Of a stretch of DNA of 38,878 bases, positions 38,864 through 38,878 are shown piece after piece. The stretch is from a virus. The DNA lies in IMG/VR virus record IMGVR_UViG_3300025151_000109, positions 1 to 38,878 of that record. One strand, 5' to 3'. Positions within the stretch are counted from its first letter, which is position 1; each line of letters starts with the position of its first letter. The position numbers were made by a program, and so were the translations under genes. Below the pieces are notes generated by a model. The model did no database searches. It was not told the origin of the DNA and saw only the letters and a program-made list of their open reading frames with translations.

Positions 38864-38878
38864 ATGATAGACGCAATA
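38864..38878 (+). CDS. Start of next head gene, cut by window end
   Basis: ATG ATA GAC GCA ATA (MIDAI) begins one base after the gp21 stop and runs off the window. By T4 gene order gp22, the main scaffold protein, is expected here; five codons cannot confirm it. Confidence 0.5.

Noticed and set aside
1-38878. CRISPR array, insertion sequence, integrase or attachment sites
   Set aside because: No regularly spaced repeats, transposase or integrase motifs, or tRNA-like attachment sequence were seen.

Overview
The window is a piece of a T4-like myovirus genome, most likely from a marine phage related to cyano-/pelagi-myophages. The evidence is the set and order of recognisable T4 core homologues (gp48/54-, gp53-, gp27-, gp5-, gp25-, gp6-, gp55-, gp47-, gp46-, gp26-, tape-measure-, gp20- and gp21-like), T4-type late promoters (TATAAATA), and a giant baseplate/tail ORF directly after gp6. 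There are no photosynthesis genes, so the sequence alone does not fix the host. Function calls rest on motif and context reading; no database search was possible.

Layout. (1) 1-22200, minus strand: a tightly packed late baseplate operon, read right to left from a TATAAATA box at 22246-22253: tube-cap protein (gp48/54-like), LysM/gp53-like wedge protein, gp27-like hub, gp5-like spike with a C-terminal S74-type chaperone domain, gp25, gp6, and then an ORF of at least 4105 codons that is still open at base 1. (2) 22344-26260, plus strand: late sigma factor (gp55-like core with a large N-terminal extension), gp47 nuclease, a 54-codon ORF, and gp46 ATPase, i.e. late-transcription and recombination functions. 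(3) 26257-29169: an accessory block with a small PLP-fold protein, a 2OG-Fe(II) oxygenase, an Hc1-like histone-type protein with its own terminator, a radical SAM enzyme and a GIY-YIG nuclease. (4) 29230-29647: 418 bases without a gene but full of hairpins, three of them capped by GNRA tetraloops; this is the best candidate for an undescribed RNA element. (5) 29648-31152: a GC-richer patch of three conserved-looking genes of unknown function. (6) 31204-34469: the hub/tape-measure module. A gp26-like gene ends in an in-frame A AAT TTT slippery heptamer, and the -1 frame runs straight into a downstream 73-codon ORF, which closely parallels the lambda G/GT tail-chaperone frameshift. The tape-measure gene is divergent from it, and the two late promoters face each other. 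(7) 34505-38878: the head module: portal gp20, a gp67-position small protein, a CstII/DUF115-like glycosyltransferase-fold protein, an acidic prohead-core protein, the gp21 protease, and the first five codons of the next gene (gp22 expected).

How it fits together: gp55-like sigma would direct RNA polymerase to the TATAAATA promoters that drive the baseplate, hub/tape-measure and head modules, while gp46/47 supply the recombination that T4-type late transcription and replication depend on. The accessory block between the gp46 gene and the RNA element is the part least explained by the T4 plan.
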